This document shows positions 1-10,379 of a DNA stretch of 64,000 nt, in pieces (the stretch's first letter is position 1; each line of letters opens with the position of its first letter). The translations under genes and the position numbers were made by a program. Source of the DNA: Cepaea nemoralis. Its lineage: Eukaryota; Mollusca; Gastropoda; Stylommatophora; Helicidae. The notes below the pieces were generated by a model. It had not been told where the DNA came from, did no database searches, and was given only the letters and a program-made list of their open reading frames with translations. The stretch lies in contig JACEFZ010014487.1 in NCBI GenBank assembly GCA_014155875.1, forward strand, positions 62,001-126,000, written 5' to 3'.

Positions 1-94
1 CTACCTGGAATGTAAACATACTTTACAGTCTTGTTTTTTGTTTAGTATAATTAGAAATGCTAATTTGCCAAACTAAGACCAGTTTTTTGTTGGG

Positions 95-97
95 TTT

Positions 98-138
<41 letters not shown>

Positions 139-149
139 GTTGTTGTTGT
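95..149. repeat. T-run, 29-bp G homopolymer and (TTG)n
   Basis: A run of T is followed by an uninterrupted run of G at about 108-136 and then by TTG repeats. The tract directly abuts the 3'-tail side of a minus-strand SINE copy, so it may be an expanded SINE tail. Its length is unreliable in any assembly. Confidence 0.85.
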
Positions 150-290
150 GCTCACTCGTTTTCAATTCAAGCATAGTCCATACACACTACTTCTAGTTGT
201 GATGGGCTGAATTTTGCATGTGAATTAGCTTTCCCTATTAACAGTGTCTCTCGCAATCAGGCGAACCCACTCCGACTTCAGAGGTAACTA
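150..290 (-). mobile_element. SINE family 3, 3' part
   Basis: The sequence matches the 3' half of longer copies at 17005-17282 (-) and 36517-36972 (+). Shared blocks include AGTCCATACA, TTAGCTTTCCCTATT and the ACTTCAGAGGTA segment. The tRNA-like head is missing, so the copy is 5'-truncated. From 291 to 540 I see nothing recognisable. Confidence 0.6.
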
Positions 291-540
291 AAACCAGTGA
301 CATGCATGCATCATAGAGAAACAAACTCTGGACTTTCATGATAATCTGCAAGTGTTCAATCACTCTACCACACAAACACCGTAAAAAAACTGTTGTAAGT
401 AAGGTGGACTGTTCTTGTGGAGACAACACACATAAAAACATAGCTTTCAGTGTCTGTAAAAATTGTGTATGTTCTTCCAGTGCAAATTGTGGGCAACAAG
501 CAGACAAGTGATGAGTTGTGAATTGTGTGAATACTGTTCA

Positions 541-688
541 GATAGATGTGGTTTTACAGAAGAATGATGAGAACACCATGGATGGATAGAAAGTGCAATG
601 AAGATACCTTGAATGAAGTTAACTCACAAACAGAACTGATTACCTGCATCAGAAGAAGACAGTCCAAATTCTTTGGGCGTGTCATGAG
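541..688 (+). pseudogene. RTE LINE (subfamily B) fragment, left of insertion
   Basis: The frame reads MWFYRRMMRTPWMDRK and later RRRQSKFFGRVM. This is the C-terminal region just after the reverse transcriptase, alignable with WFLRRMLRIPWT and RQRQTAFLGHVMRRE in the near-intact RTE at 54-57 kb. The frame breaks at 688, where a 3.06-kb element has inserted, and the homology resumes at 3753. It is non-functional. Confidence 0.75.
684..688. repeat. TSD ATGAG, left copy
   Basis: It is paired with 3753-3757 around the 3.06-kb insertion. Removing the insert and one copy restores the RTE order VMRR... followed by ...VVTTGK, apart from a one-base shift. Confidence 0.75.
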
Positions 689-1574
689 TGTTGCGAAACT
701 AGCAAACACGTGTGTCTACGTAGTAGGTAAATCCCCGAAGGCGGAGCCTAGCGATGTTATCTAGGTCTCGAGTTATTGTTAACCTCGGGAAAGCTGATTA
801 GATCATAGGGTGGAGATCATTCTAGATTGTTCTCGTTGTTGATAGTACGGGCTGGCAATATGCACTCGGCAACCTATGAGTTGAACTAGAATGGGTTTCT
901 CGTGGGATAGAACCCATGTTTCTCAGGGAAAGTAATTTTCCCCCAGAACAAGCAACATCTGCGTGCTTAGAGAGTTCTACGCAACTCAGAAGCTAGCCAT
1001 TTTCCTGTCATTCACCTACACTTCTCTCGCCTGAGCAAGACGCAGTTCGTCAGTCCATAATTGTCTCAATGGAGCTAGTCAGCGCCCGACAAGTTTATGG
1101 CTGAATGCGGTATTGGTCCACGCTCTAAGGTAATAACATGACTCCTTCTTTTCTTGTCTTGATTAATTATATTGCGTGATTATAAATGGCGTTATTTGTG
1201 GTGTCAGTGCGACGACACATGAAAATGAATGTACGTGTAGATCGATACTAGGCGTAAACAGGGACGAGGCTGGTGTATTTACTTGTGAATTATAACAGGA
1301 ATTCTGTGAATACTGTGTAGAACTAGGATTGATCGAAGTCCTTTACTACAGGTTTATGTTACTAGATCTATATATTATTCATCTGCTTTAGGAACTTGCA
1401 TTTATTTATGAGAGCATTATAACTGCTGTGATATTAGTTAATGCTAATTTTAGTGTCATGCTAGCAGACAGGGCAAGATTAAGCAGGGCGTGTTCTGTGT
1501 TCTAATTATTAATTATTAATCAGCTGGGTTACTGTGGTGATGCTTTATTTCTTGTGAATGTAGTGCTGCTGTGT

Positions 1575-1665
1575 TCCAAAGGAAGGTGGTGCTGCTGTAT
1601 TTCCAATGGAATTGTGGTGCTTATATTCCAGGGGAATGTGCTGACATTGTGGTGTTGATTTATAT
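1575..1665. repeat. Short ~30-bp tandem repeat
   Basis: About three imperfect units share a TATTCCA-GGGAAT-GTGGTGCTG pattern. They lie within the 3.06-kb insertion. Confidence 0.5.
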
Positions 1666-2789
1666 CATGTGGGGTCGATATATATATTCCTCGAGATTCG
1701 TAAAGGAACGGTGTGTGGTAGTACGACGCGAGTCTGAGTGGGATAGCGTGTGCATATTTACGTCGTGATTCCAAGAGGAACATTCAGTCATATACTCTAC
1801 ACTTTCCTCTGCTCTATCCTTAATGTCTGAGGACACCTATACTAGGGGTAGGGTGATGAGGAAGAGGGTTCTTCTATACCTTGTGAGACAACAGGAATTA
1901 TGGGATGGGATGCTTGCTGCATTCTAAATTTGAGATGACTGGCCCTGCCCAGCCAGTTGAACCATTCACACTTGACCACCGCTAATTAACGGATAAGGGA
2001 ACGGGGTTTTGACTTACACCATCTACATGGGTGCAATAACATGTACATTTATAATACTTCTTGCCTTCTATAACAGAAGGGGTATCAGGGAGGGGTTCTC
2101 TATGGTCTGGGACAGAGATCCCAGAGGAGAAGCCATGAATGGATTGATTTATTGATTAATTGATTGACTGATTAATGAGGATGATGAGAAAGGGGAATCG
2201 TCCGGTTGGACAATTCTACCTGAGAGAAGCCTTCTACATGGGTGAAAGATTAATTATTTTACTGTAGTGATTACAAGAGGGGAAAGATAGAGAGGGAGAG
2301 TGGGAAGAACTGGGATCAGGTAACAGGGGTACTGAAGGACCAGACCAGTACTTCCTGGAACTGTGCCTCCCAGACGAACAATTCTCGATGCTGCCTGACA
2401 ACGGAAGCACACTCATGACTGAACTTCTCTTATGAGGAATCAGATCCAGTAACTATTCATGACAGGTTATAATGTATCTCTGAAGGCATGTCTTTTGTTG
2501 TATGTTATGTACATCAGAGTTGTTGCCGAATGCTCTCACCCACTACTCTCCTTGCAGGGTTTGCCTTTCAGGTAGTAATCAAGATGTGGAGACTGATGAG
2601 GAAGATTTGGCTTTTGGCTCACTCCAATTAGAAATTCACAGACCATGGTGAAGTCAACGAACTGGGAGCTTGCCAATTCAGTTTCCCGCAGTAAGAGCAT
2701 ACCTGACAGTGATGCATTGGTACCTACCTGCCAATACATTTGAGGATCTATATATACATCAAGTGGAACATGATGACGTCTGACAATTA

Positions 2790-3085
2790 TAGACTTACAG
2801 ACCCAGATGGGGTCAACAGATAGATCGTCTATAGACTTTATAGTTGAATCCTCAAGATGACATTCAATCTTCTTGACCAGACCCAGTTGGGGTCAGCAGG
2901 GTCAGGCTATTTGTTGATACTCCAGTTGACACTTCACATTTACCAGAGATGGCGTTTAATAGACATTCACAGACCCAGGTGGGGTCAGCAAGGTCATGCT
3001 ATTAATCGCTAACCCGAGTGACATTGTATATCTAACAGCGATGGAGATCCTCAGAATTTCTACGACCCAGTCCGGGTCAGTCAGA
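2790..3085. repeat. Degenerate ~90-bp tandem repeat with GACCCAG..GGGTC motif
   Basis: Four spaced copies of a GACCCAG-[n]-GGGTC core lie at about 2800, 2878, 2971 and 3062, within the 3.06-kb insertion. Each core is an inverted repeat (GACCC/GGGTC), so each unit could form a small hairpin. Confidence 0.55.
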
Positions 3086-3752
3086 CATACTGAACTTTAG
3101 TCTAGCTGTTAAGCTCCAACGTGTGCTATACTCAGTGAGCTTCAGTGGGGACACTTACTGCTTAGGGCCGCCCCAGTTAGACCTTACATGAGAAACCTGT
3201 GTGTGTTGGCTACATCATAGAGTGACACCGACTCCATGAACATTGTTACGAGTCATATTCGGTCACAGGATTCCAGAATGGTCACTCCCATTTAATATTC
3301 ACTAGGGATGTGGATGAATCATGGCGTACCTGCAACTTTCAAGTCAGCTTTGCTTGGAGGGAGCCTGGTGAGTCAACGGAATCAACCTGACGGATGCACT
3401 CAACAGATTCTTACATGCCTCGTGATGATCTTAGGATCATACCTGATTCTCTTCTATACTCTGTTGTCTATATGTACATAGACCTACTTTCTACCTTACT
3501 CTTCAACTGTCTTCTCTGGACTCTATTGTACATTAAATTTTGCATTTTTGTTACCATGTCTTTGCTTGACTGTATGTGTGTCTTCTGGGTTGAGGCCCCC
3601 TATGGGTAATAGTCTATAGGTTGGGAAGTACGAGACAGGTGGAGTCCCGAGTCTGTGTGGGGTTCGGTAGATGAACTATACTTGTGGTCAGTACAGGGTG
3701 GGAAGGTCAAAAGTGTACAACTACCTATCAAAGCCCCAGAGGTCTTGGTACA

Positions 3753-3956
3753 ATGAGAAGGGGAAACTGAAGTATGTCGTCACCACGGGAAAGTTGGCGG
3801 GGAGGAAACGGAGAAGGAGGCCAAGAGAGAGAAGATGCTGGACAGTTTGGCATCTTGGCATGGAGGAGCAGCAGTATCAAGAATGACAGGCACCACATGA
3901 GAGAAAGGGTTGTGGACAGACATGATCACCAACGCCAGACAGCATGGACTATAAGT
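3753..3956 (+). pseudogene. RTE LINE (subfamily B) 3' end, right of insertion
   Basis: The frames read KYVVTTGKLAGRKRRRRPRE and, after shifts, a LDSLA-WHGG segment and a terminal ITNARQHG-like segment. This matches the last ~70 residues of RTE polyproteins, such as VTTGKIEGKRGRGRPRE and MNAYASRHGT in the 54-57 kb copy. It continues the fragment ending at 688. It has at least two frameshifts and is non-functional. Confidence 0.7.
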
Positions 3957-5190
3957 AGGGACTTCGTAACTAGGGAAGGACGCTGTTTTCAGAAAGTTCA
4001 AGGTCATTGGGTTCACAGACGACTTCCTGTGGCTGGTGAGTGCAGTATATGAAAATTAACATGTCGTGTTTCCTATTGGATAAATGCGAAACTATTTTTA
4101 TGAAAATTGCGAATGACAACTTTAACGAGGGCCAAAAGGTTATTCTTGATGCCTGCATGCTTGAGAGCGGTTGAAAGTGGCTTGTTTGAAAGATATTCCC
4201 CGTTTTTTGACAAAGGTAAGGAAGTTTATAGTTTGGCTTGTTTATTATCAAAGATATCCTAATTTAACCTGCATTTTTGAACTGCGCATCCAATTTTACA
4301 TATAAATGTTGACTTTCAACAAGATTCGTTATGCTAGTGACTCACAATAAAATTTTAATTTCAGCAAGGTCGTCGTGTCTACTTTGTAAATTCATTATAA
4401 TGTCAGAATCATGGCATTTTGGATCATTGTCTGCCTCTTTTAATAATCAAGAAGCTTTACAGTCATGAAGCTAAACAAAATATGAATATACGTTTATATT
4501 CTATTAAATATTTATTTTGTTGCTTTATATTTATTTTATTTTTATTTATTATAATATATATATAATAATTTTTTGAAAGTCAAGTCAGTTTTCAAAGTTG
4601 TCCACGGTCCATTGCTGAAATTTAATTGACTGGTTCACAGTTTTATTTTCATTGATAAATGAATTATCAAGAGAATTATACTTTATTGTGCATTTATGGA
4701 TGCTGCATCCATTTCTACACATAACTAAAGAGGTTCTGACAAGATTCGTTATACTAAGGTTTAGAAAATAAATGTTTTGTGAGACCACCCGGTTACATCT
4801 TTACAATAGGGAAAATTCACAATGGCGGCATCCCAGCATATCCAGACTAGTCCTACTAGTGTATGTTTTATTAAAACACTGGGGATTTAGAATCATAATA
4901 TACAAAGTATCAAATAATTTCTACAGATAATTTGTGTTGTTGATTTAATAATTTTTATTCATGTGACGTGGCTGAACCATTGTTGATATATTATATATAT
5001 AAAGTCATTTTTCAAACCCGTCCGCTCACTTTGTATACTCAGCTCTGGCATCATATTTTATTTTAATTTAGTTGTATATGTTAAATAATAATTTAAATTA
5101 AGAGAAGTTATATAATGTTTTTGAAATCTCCAACCAGTTTAGCTTTTATTCTTGTCTTTCTGATTATATTTTTATACATATTTCTTTGGT
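3957..5190. other. AT-rich non-coding stretch with a duplicated motif
   Basis: I see no gene here. CAAGATTCGTTAT occurs at about 4320 and 4740, each preceded by a GCATCCA-TTTNACA-ATAA segment, suggesting a degraded ~420-bp duplication. The rest is AT-rich with short TA runs. Confidence 0.5.
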
Positions 5191-5192
5191 AG

Positions 5193-5312
5193 TCTCTGTG
5201 GCGAAGTGTTCAAGCCGTTTGACTCATGCTCCGAAGGTTGTGGGTTTGATTCTGGGCCGCGTCCTTCAGTTTACGAGTTAAATGTTTCGGAGACTCCTGT
5301 GGGTCATCGCTA
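5193..5312 (+). mobile_element. SINE family 1, tRNA-like head
   Basis: A tRNA Ser/Leu-like head carries an A-box-like TGGCGAAGTGTTCAAG and a B-box-like GGGTTTGATTC, the internal pol III promoter arrangement of tRNA-derived SINEs. It faces a minus-strand copy of the same family at 5321, making an inverted pair. Confidence 0.55.
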
Positions 5313-5840
5313 AAAGCTAAGTAGTTTGCCATTGCTTTCTGAACGACCGGCCCCTATACCTTTTTCGAAAAAACCAGCACCACTGTGTTTCGAACCCGGG
5401 TATACAGGCTCACAAACCGCGTTCGCAAGCCCTTAGCCACAGAGACCGTTTCTTTTCTCGTCAGATTTAAATTTAATAATTTATAATTTATAACTTCTTC
5501 ATGTTATCTATCTTTATAATTTTAAGATCAATTTATTATAATGTAAAACATTTTTAAAATAAATATACCTTTAATTAATAATGTATAAATTCTTCATGTT
5601 ATTTTACAGCATTTTTTTATTTTTTCAGATTTAGTAATCTTTTTATTTTCTCTTTTCAGGTTCTGGAAGACAGAAGAGATATTGAATGCCAAGACAGGTC
5701 AGTCACCAACAGAGGTAGTATTTCTCTAATTAAGGACATTTTTCTACGGTGAGTTGAATTTATACCTTTATAGTTTTAATATCTATTTATTATACTGTAA
5801 AACAAAGGTTTTTTAATACATATTAAAATTTAAAAATTTG

Positions 5841-6052
5841 TTGCGTACCCCTTACGGGACGTTGCAGTCAACACTAGCATTATCAGCTGCTGTTGATGTA
5901 CTAGGCAAGTGTTACGTTCAGTAGTTTGCCATTGCTTTCTGAACGACCGGCCCCTATACCTTTTTCGAAAAAACCAGCACCACTGTGTTTCGAACCCGGG
6001 TATACAGGCTCACAAACCGCGTTCGCAAGCCCTTAGCCACAGAGACCGTTTC
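5841..6052 (-). mobile_element. SINE family 1, near full length
   Basis: Read on the minus strand, it has a tRNA-like head with CTCTGTGGCTAAGGGCTTG (A box) and CGGGTTCGAAAC (perfect B box). The body follows with AGAAAGCAATGGCAAACTAC, and the tail region has GTTGACTGCAACGTCC. It spans the junction of tandem units 1 and 2. The same body recurs at 43.7, 47.7, 57.6, 62.6 and 63.8 kb. Confidence 0.7.
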
Positions 6053-6440
6053 TTTTCTCGTCAGATTTAGATTTAATAATTTATAATTTATAACTTCTTC
6101 ATGTTATCTATCTTTATAATTTTAAGATCAATTTATTATAATGTAAAACATTTTTAAAATAAATATACCTTTAATTAATAATGTATAAATTCTTCATGTT
6201 ATTTTACAGCATTTTTTTATTTTTTCAGATTTAGTAATCTTTTTATTTTCTCTTTTCAGGTTCTGGAAGACAGAAGAGATATTGAATGCCAAGACAGGTC
6301 AGTCACCAACAGAGGTAGTATTTCTCTAATTAAGGACATTTTTCTACGGTGAGTTGAATTTATACCTTTATAGTTTTAATATCTATTTATTATACTGTAA
6401 AACAAAGGTTTTTTAATACATATTAAAATTTAAAAATTTG

Positions 6441-6652
6441 TTGCGTACCCCTTACGGGACGTTGCAGTCAACACTAGCATTATCAGCTGCTGTTGATGTA
6501 CTAGGCAAGTGTTACGTTCAGTAGTTTGCCATTGCTTTCTGAACGACCGGCCCCTATACCTTTTTCGAAAAAACCAGCACCACTGTGTTTCGAACCCGGG
6601 TATACAGGCTCACAAACCGCGTTCGCAAGCCCTTAGCCACAGAGACCGTTTC
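6441..6652 (-). mobile_element. SINE family 1, duplicated copy
   Basis: This is the same SINE as at 5841-6052, copied by the 600-bp tandem duplication rather than by separate retroposition. Confidence 0.7.
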
Positions 6653-7034
6653 TTTTCTCGTCAGATTTAAATTTAATAATTTATAATTTATAACTTCTTC
6701 ATAATTTTAAGATCAATTTATTATAATGTAAAACATTTTTTAAAAAAATATACCTTTAATTAATAATGTATAAATTCTTCATGTTATTTTACAGCATTTT
6801 TTTTATTTTTTCAGATTTAGTAATCTTTTTATTTTCTCTTTTCAGGTTCTGGAAGACAGAAGAGATATTGAATGCCAAGACAGGTCAGTCGCCAACAGAG
6901 GTAGTATTTCTCTAATTAAGGACATTTTTCTACGGTGAGTTGAATTTACCTTTATAGTTTTAGTAACTATTTATTATTATGTACAACTTTTTAAAAATAA
7001 ATATACAGTATCTTTAATTTCTTTTTCATTTCTT

Positions 7035-7175
7035 CTCAGAGTTCACAGTTAGTTAGTCGACAAATCATCCTCATTGCACATCGAACAATTCAATGCATAA
7101 GTGTTCAGTTTATTAATCTTCTTTGGCTTTCTGCATACTTTTCTTGTTTACTTCCATAGTCAGGCTACTTGTGAT
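7035..7175 (-). pseudogene. 3' tail of RNase H-bearing LINE (LINE-I)
   Basis: The segments TTAGTTAGTCGAC, ATCATCCTCATTGCACATC and TTATTAATCTTCTTTGGC match 44640-44800 (-) and the 49.6-50.2 kb copy (+). There they encode the C-terminal GSQRRLINQ-RTGVVS tail after an RNase H motif. Only the 3' end is present. Confidence 0.55.
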
Positions 7176-7499
7176 CGAAGCAAAAGCACCGGAACCTTTC
7201 TTTGCAATGACAGTGTCACCTTCTGTCCGTAGTTCCTGACTAGTTAGATGCAAATCTGAAATAATTAATAATTTATAACTTCTTCATGTTATTTTACAGC
7301 ATTTTATTAATCTTGTTTTTCTTCTTTCTTTTCAGGCTCTTTTCAGAATCAACTGATGTCAAGTTGCATATATATTGTAATAATAAAAATATAAATCTGT
7401 TATATAATATTAATAAAGATTATTAACGGCAAACTATACGAGTACATATTCATCTGTTGACACTTGTGTGCAAATTTACTAATTTTGTTTTAGACGAAC

Positions 7500-8810
7500 C
7501 TCATAACAACCATTTGTCCCAATAATATACCTGTGATAACCAATAATAATCAGTGCTCAATGAGTTGATTTTGGTGAGGCCGAGTCAAAGCGAGAGTATT
7601 ATTTCATTGAATCAATTTTGTTTTTAAACGAACATCTTAGCAACCATACATCACTGCGACCAGGGTTGCCAGGCCTAATTGCTCATTTTAATTGCTAATT
7701 AGGTCACCACACATCATACTGACACAGCAAAGACACCATAAGGTCTGTAGCATCATTCCGCATATTACCAAATTCATCTGGTAATTTTTAAAGCTAAAAT
7801 TAAGAAAACGTACGCTAATTTGTGAAATAGTAATTAATTAGCGGCCATTTTTAATTGCTAATTAGGTCACCACACATCATACTGACACAGCAAAGACACC
7901 ATAAGGTCTGTAGCATCATTCCGCATATTACCAAATTCATCTGGTAATTTTTAAAGCTAAAATTAAGAAAACGTACGCTAATTTGTGAAATAGTAATTAA
8001 TTAGCGGCCATTTTTAATTGCTAATTAGGTCACCACACATCATACTGACACAGCAAAGACACCATAAGGTCTGTAGCATCATTCCGCATATTACCAAATT
8101 CATCTGGTAATTTTTAAAGCTAAAACTAAGAAAACGTACGCTAATTTGTGAAATAGTAATTAATTAGCGGCCATTTTTAATTGCTAATTAGGTCACCACA
8201 CATCATACTGACACAGCAAAGACACCATAAGGTCTGTAGCATCATTCCGCATATTACCAAATTCATCTGGTAATTTTGAAAGCTAAAATTAAGAAAACGT
8301 ACGCTAATTTGTGAAATAGTAATTAATTAGCGGCCATTTTTAATTGCTAATTAGGTCACCACACATCATACTGACACAGCAAAGACACCATAAGGTCTGT
8401 AGCATCATTCCGCATATTACCAAATTCATCTGGTAATTTTTAAAGCTAAAATTAAGAAAACGTACGCTAATTTGTGAAATAGTAATTAATTAGCAAAATA
8501 ATTTGCGGCCATTTTTACTTCCTAATTAGGTCACCAGACATCATATCAAAAAATAAATGACATGACCAGTTAGGCCTTGCAACCCCGATCGCAGTGATGT
8601 ATGGTTGCTAAGATGTTCGTTTATAAACAAAACAGATAGTCTCAAAAAACACCAAAATTTTGATAATCTGGGCCAGATTTTGACCAGGACGCAAAAAATT
8701 CCTCCAGTGAGCACTCTTTTGTGAAAATTTTAGTCAAAAGGTCACGACACTCAAATTTACATAACTCAGCTTAGAATTGAGACACACAACTCATTGAGGT
8801 ACCGTTAGAT
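7500..8810. mobile_element. Tandem-core element with inverted flanks (pearl/HINE-like)
   Basis: Five 163-bp units (7691-8507) are flanked by inverted repeats of about 60 bp. The left arm at 7616-7675 contains AACGAACATCTTAGCAACC; the right arm at 8566-8632 carries its reverse complement. A further CTCAATGAGTTG pair lies near 7556 and, inverted, near 8795. There is no coding potential. A tandem core of ~160 bp between inverted flanks is the layout described for bivalve pearl elements and other Helentron-associated repeats; assignment to that group is inference. Confidence 0.6.
7691..8507. repeat. 163-bp tandem repeat, 5 copies
   Basis: Units begin ATTGCTAATTAGGTCACC at 7691, 7854, 8017 and so on, with a constant 163-bp period and only isolated substitutions. 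The last unit runs into a diverged TTACTTCCTAATTAGGTCACC segment. Confidence 0.9.
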
Positions 8811-9009
8811 TTGGTTTTTCAAGGCCTATCTATCTGTGGTTCTCCCAATAGTAAATGATCAATTTGAAAATCACGATCAGAAAGCCTACTATAAGAAGAA
8901 GAAGAAGTTATGTCTTATCCTAGAATCTTCTGTCTGGTCACATCATGGACTGTCTAGTCATAGCTAGTCTACTCCTGTCACCTAATGACACAAAGGATTA
9001 TTTTTTAAC

Positions 9010-9185
9010 TTCCCAATTGGGATAGAACACAGACAACTGTGGATGTAAGCCTAGGCTCTATCCAGTGTGCCACCAAGTTTCCCTGTCTGCCCTGACAAGT
9101 TCTCCTTCAGACAATTGTGGATATGTAAGCCTAGGCTCTATCCAGATTCCCTGTCAGCCCTAAGGACATGACAAGGTCTCCTCAA
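9010..9185. repeat. ~85-100 bp duplication in ANKS1 intron
   Basis: GTAAGCCTAGGCTCTATCCAG occurs twice, each time preceded by GACAA-TGTGGAT and followed by CCCTGTC-GCCCT. Two diverged copies lie just 3' of ANKS1 exon 4. Confidence 0.65.
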
Positions 9186-9230
9186 GACAACAGATCAACC
9201 TGGCAGCTGATGCTTCCACAGAGCACTCAC

Positions 9231-9305
9231 CTGAAGCAGCAGACACAGTGTGCTGTCATGGCCGTGCTGAGCAGAGAAGTGCAGAGCTGTGTTCCCGTCT
9301 CGAGT
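9231..9305 (-). CDS. ANKS1: ANKS1-like gene, exon 4 (ankyrin repeat)
   Basis: The 75-bp exon encodes 25 residues, TRDGNTALHFSAQHGHDSTL followed by CLLLQ, an ankyrin repeat with the TALH and GH signatures. It aligns with the NETALHCAAQYGH repeat of ANKS1A/ANKS1B. The acceptor is GCTGTTGCAG and the donor is CAG|GTGAGTG. It starts and ends in phase 0, matching the phase-0 end of exon 3. In known family members the repeats are followed by SAM and PTB domains and the proteins act as adaptors for receptor tyrosine kinase or synaptic signalling. The next exon is not visible to the left and may be outside the window. Confidence 0.88.
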
Positions 9306-9339
9306 CTGCAACAGCAAACAGCCCACATTCAATTATGCA

Positions 9340-9465
9340 CATCTTAACCATAATCATTCATCCATTTAGTCTTTCCCCTTCTACCCTGGGTGTGTAACAT
9401 GTGACATTCATCCATTTATAGTCTTTCCTATTCTAACCTGGGTGTGTAACATGTGACACTCTTTA
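9340..9465. repeat. ~50-bp duplication in ANKS1 intron 3
   Basis: ATTCATCCATTTA-TCTTTCC...CCTGGGTGTGTAACATGTGACA occurs twice in succession. The rest of intron 3 (9306-10069) shows nothing recognisable; short open frames there have no family resemblance. Confidence 0.7.
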
Positions 9466-10069
9466 GTGTGGTTTTCTATGAAGGTCTTTACTGCCTTGTT
9501 TAGTCTTTCCTCAGATGTCAGCGTGGTCGTGTGTTCCAGTCCCCATCAGGGCATGAGTGTATCTAAGTGCCCGGACACATCTGTTCAGAGAGCCAAGTTC
9601 CCCAATAATCTGATAAAGGGACTGAACACCATGGATTTGTCTAAGTGCCCTTGAAATATCTGCCAAAACAGCTAATTAAGCACATAGATCACATGTAGTG
9701 AAACAAATACATAAATAATGAACACTTATTTTTGCCTTGTGCAGTTATTGAAAACATCTCAAACTCATTTACTGCTTTGCTGAATATTCTGGTGACATTC
9801 ACCTCCATTTGTGACACACAAGACTTTGATGAAGAAATGTTATATGTAAAAACCAAAAAGTAAACATATACCAAACTCAGAATATTTAATCCTAACATTA
9901 AATCAGTACTATTATATGAATCTATAACATGGAGAATGGCTAAAACAATTGCTGATAAACAACAAACATTCATTAATGCATGCCTTGATTCTTGAACACA
10001 TTCTCATACTGGGAAATGACAACAACCTCAAGAACATACAGCTGGAGAGTGGGAGGCATGTCAAATCAC

Positions 10070-10226
10070 CTGTAGGTTAACAAAGGCCAGGTCATCAGAG
10101 GCCGTGATCAGCTGTTTACAAATATCTGTGTGCCCATTCCACGCAGCCAAGTGCAGAGGTGAACAATCCTGACTGTCCAAGATAGTTGGTGATGCCTCGC
10201 AGTCCAAGAGAATGGAGACGATCTCT
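10070..10226 (-). CDS. ANKS1: ANKS1-like gene, exon 3 (ankyrin repeats)
   Basis: The 157-bp exon encodes the end of one ankyrin repeat (EIVSILLDCEASPTILDSQ) and a full one containing CSPLHLAAWNGH, ending SDDLAFVNLQ. ANKS1 proteins have the corresponding YPLHLAAWKGD repeat at this place. The acceptor is CATTAACAG|AGAGATC; the first base completes a lysine codon begun by exon 2. The donor is CAG|GTGATT, phase 0. Introns either side are full of repeats, but the exon has no stops or frameshifts, which supports a functional gene. Confidence 0.9.
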
Positions 10227-10379
10227 CTGTTAATGAAAGCAACACATCCCATGAACAGTGAAAGAGAATATCATTTAACTGTTGTGTGATCAGTTGTGTT
10301 AATCCTCGAGACTGCCAACAACCAGCTATAGGAAAATAGCCATGGACAGATTTAGTCATTGACCTCAGTGTGCCACTCC

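Larger units (their letters stand above)
689..3752. mobile_element. 3.06-kb TG...CA insertion in an RTE copy
   Basis: The element starts TGTTGCGAAAC and ends CTTGGTACA. It is flanked by the 5-bp direct repeat ATGAG at 684-688 and 3753-3757. RTE coding homology stops at the left flank and resumes at the right one, which fixes both ends. TG...CA termini with a 5-bp TSD are typical of LTR-retrotransposon integration. I found no paired LTRs, gag or pol, so it may be a very large solo LTR, an internally deleted element, or a DNA transposon with TGT/ACA ends. The interior has only short open frames and degenerate tandem motifs. Orientation is unknown. Confidence 0.7.
5321..6955. repeat. Tandem duplication, exact 600-bp period, 2.7 units
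   Basis: The block starting GTAGTTTGCCATTGC occurs at 5321, 5921 and 6521, an exact 600-bp spacing. The first two units are almost identical; one visible difference is AAATTT against AGATTT near 5468/6068. The third ends near 6955 and has an ~18-bp deletion near 6700. Each unit holds minus-strand SINE sequence plus AT-rich DNA with the segment TTCTGGAAGACAGAAGAG. Near identity implies a recent duplication or an assembly artefact. Confidence 0.9.

Noticed and set aside
5330..5452. Possible genuine tRNA gene (perfect B box, good A box)
   Set aside because: The sequence continues into the SINE family 1 body and is repeated with it; the region between the boxes does not suggest a paired cloverleaf.
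7691..8507. Regular direct repeats that could look like a CRISPR array
   Set aside because: Units are 163 bp and contiguous without unique spacers, and the DNA is eukaryotic with inverted flanks; this is a tandem-core repeat.
1..9200. ANKS1 exon 5 and later exons
   Set aside because: I looked on the minus strand for the next ankyrin repeats (PLDLAALYGR-, PLHLAARNGH-like) and did not see them; this region is filled with repeats.
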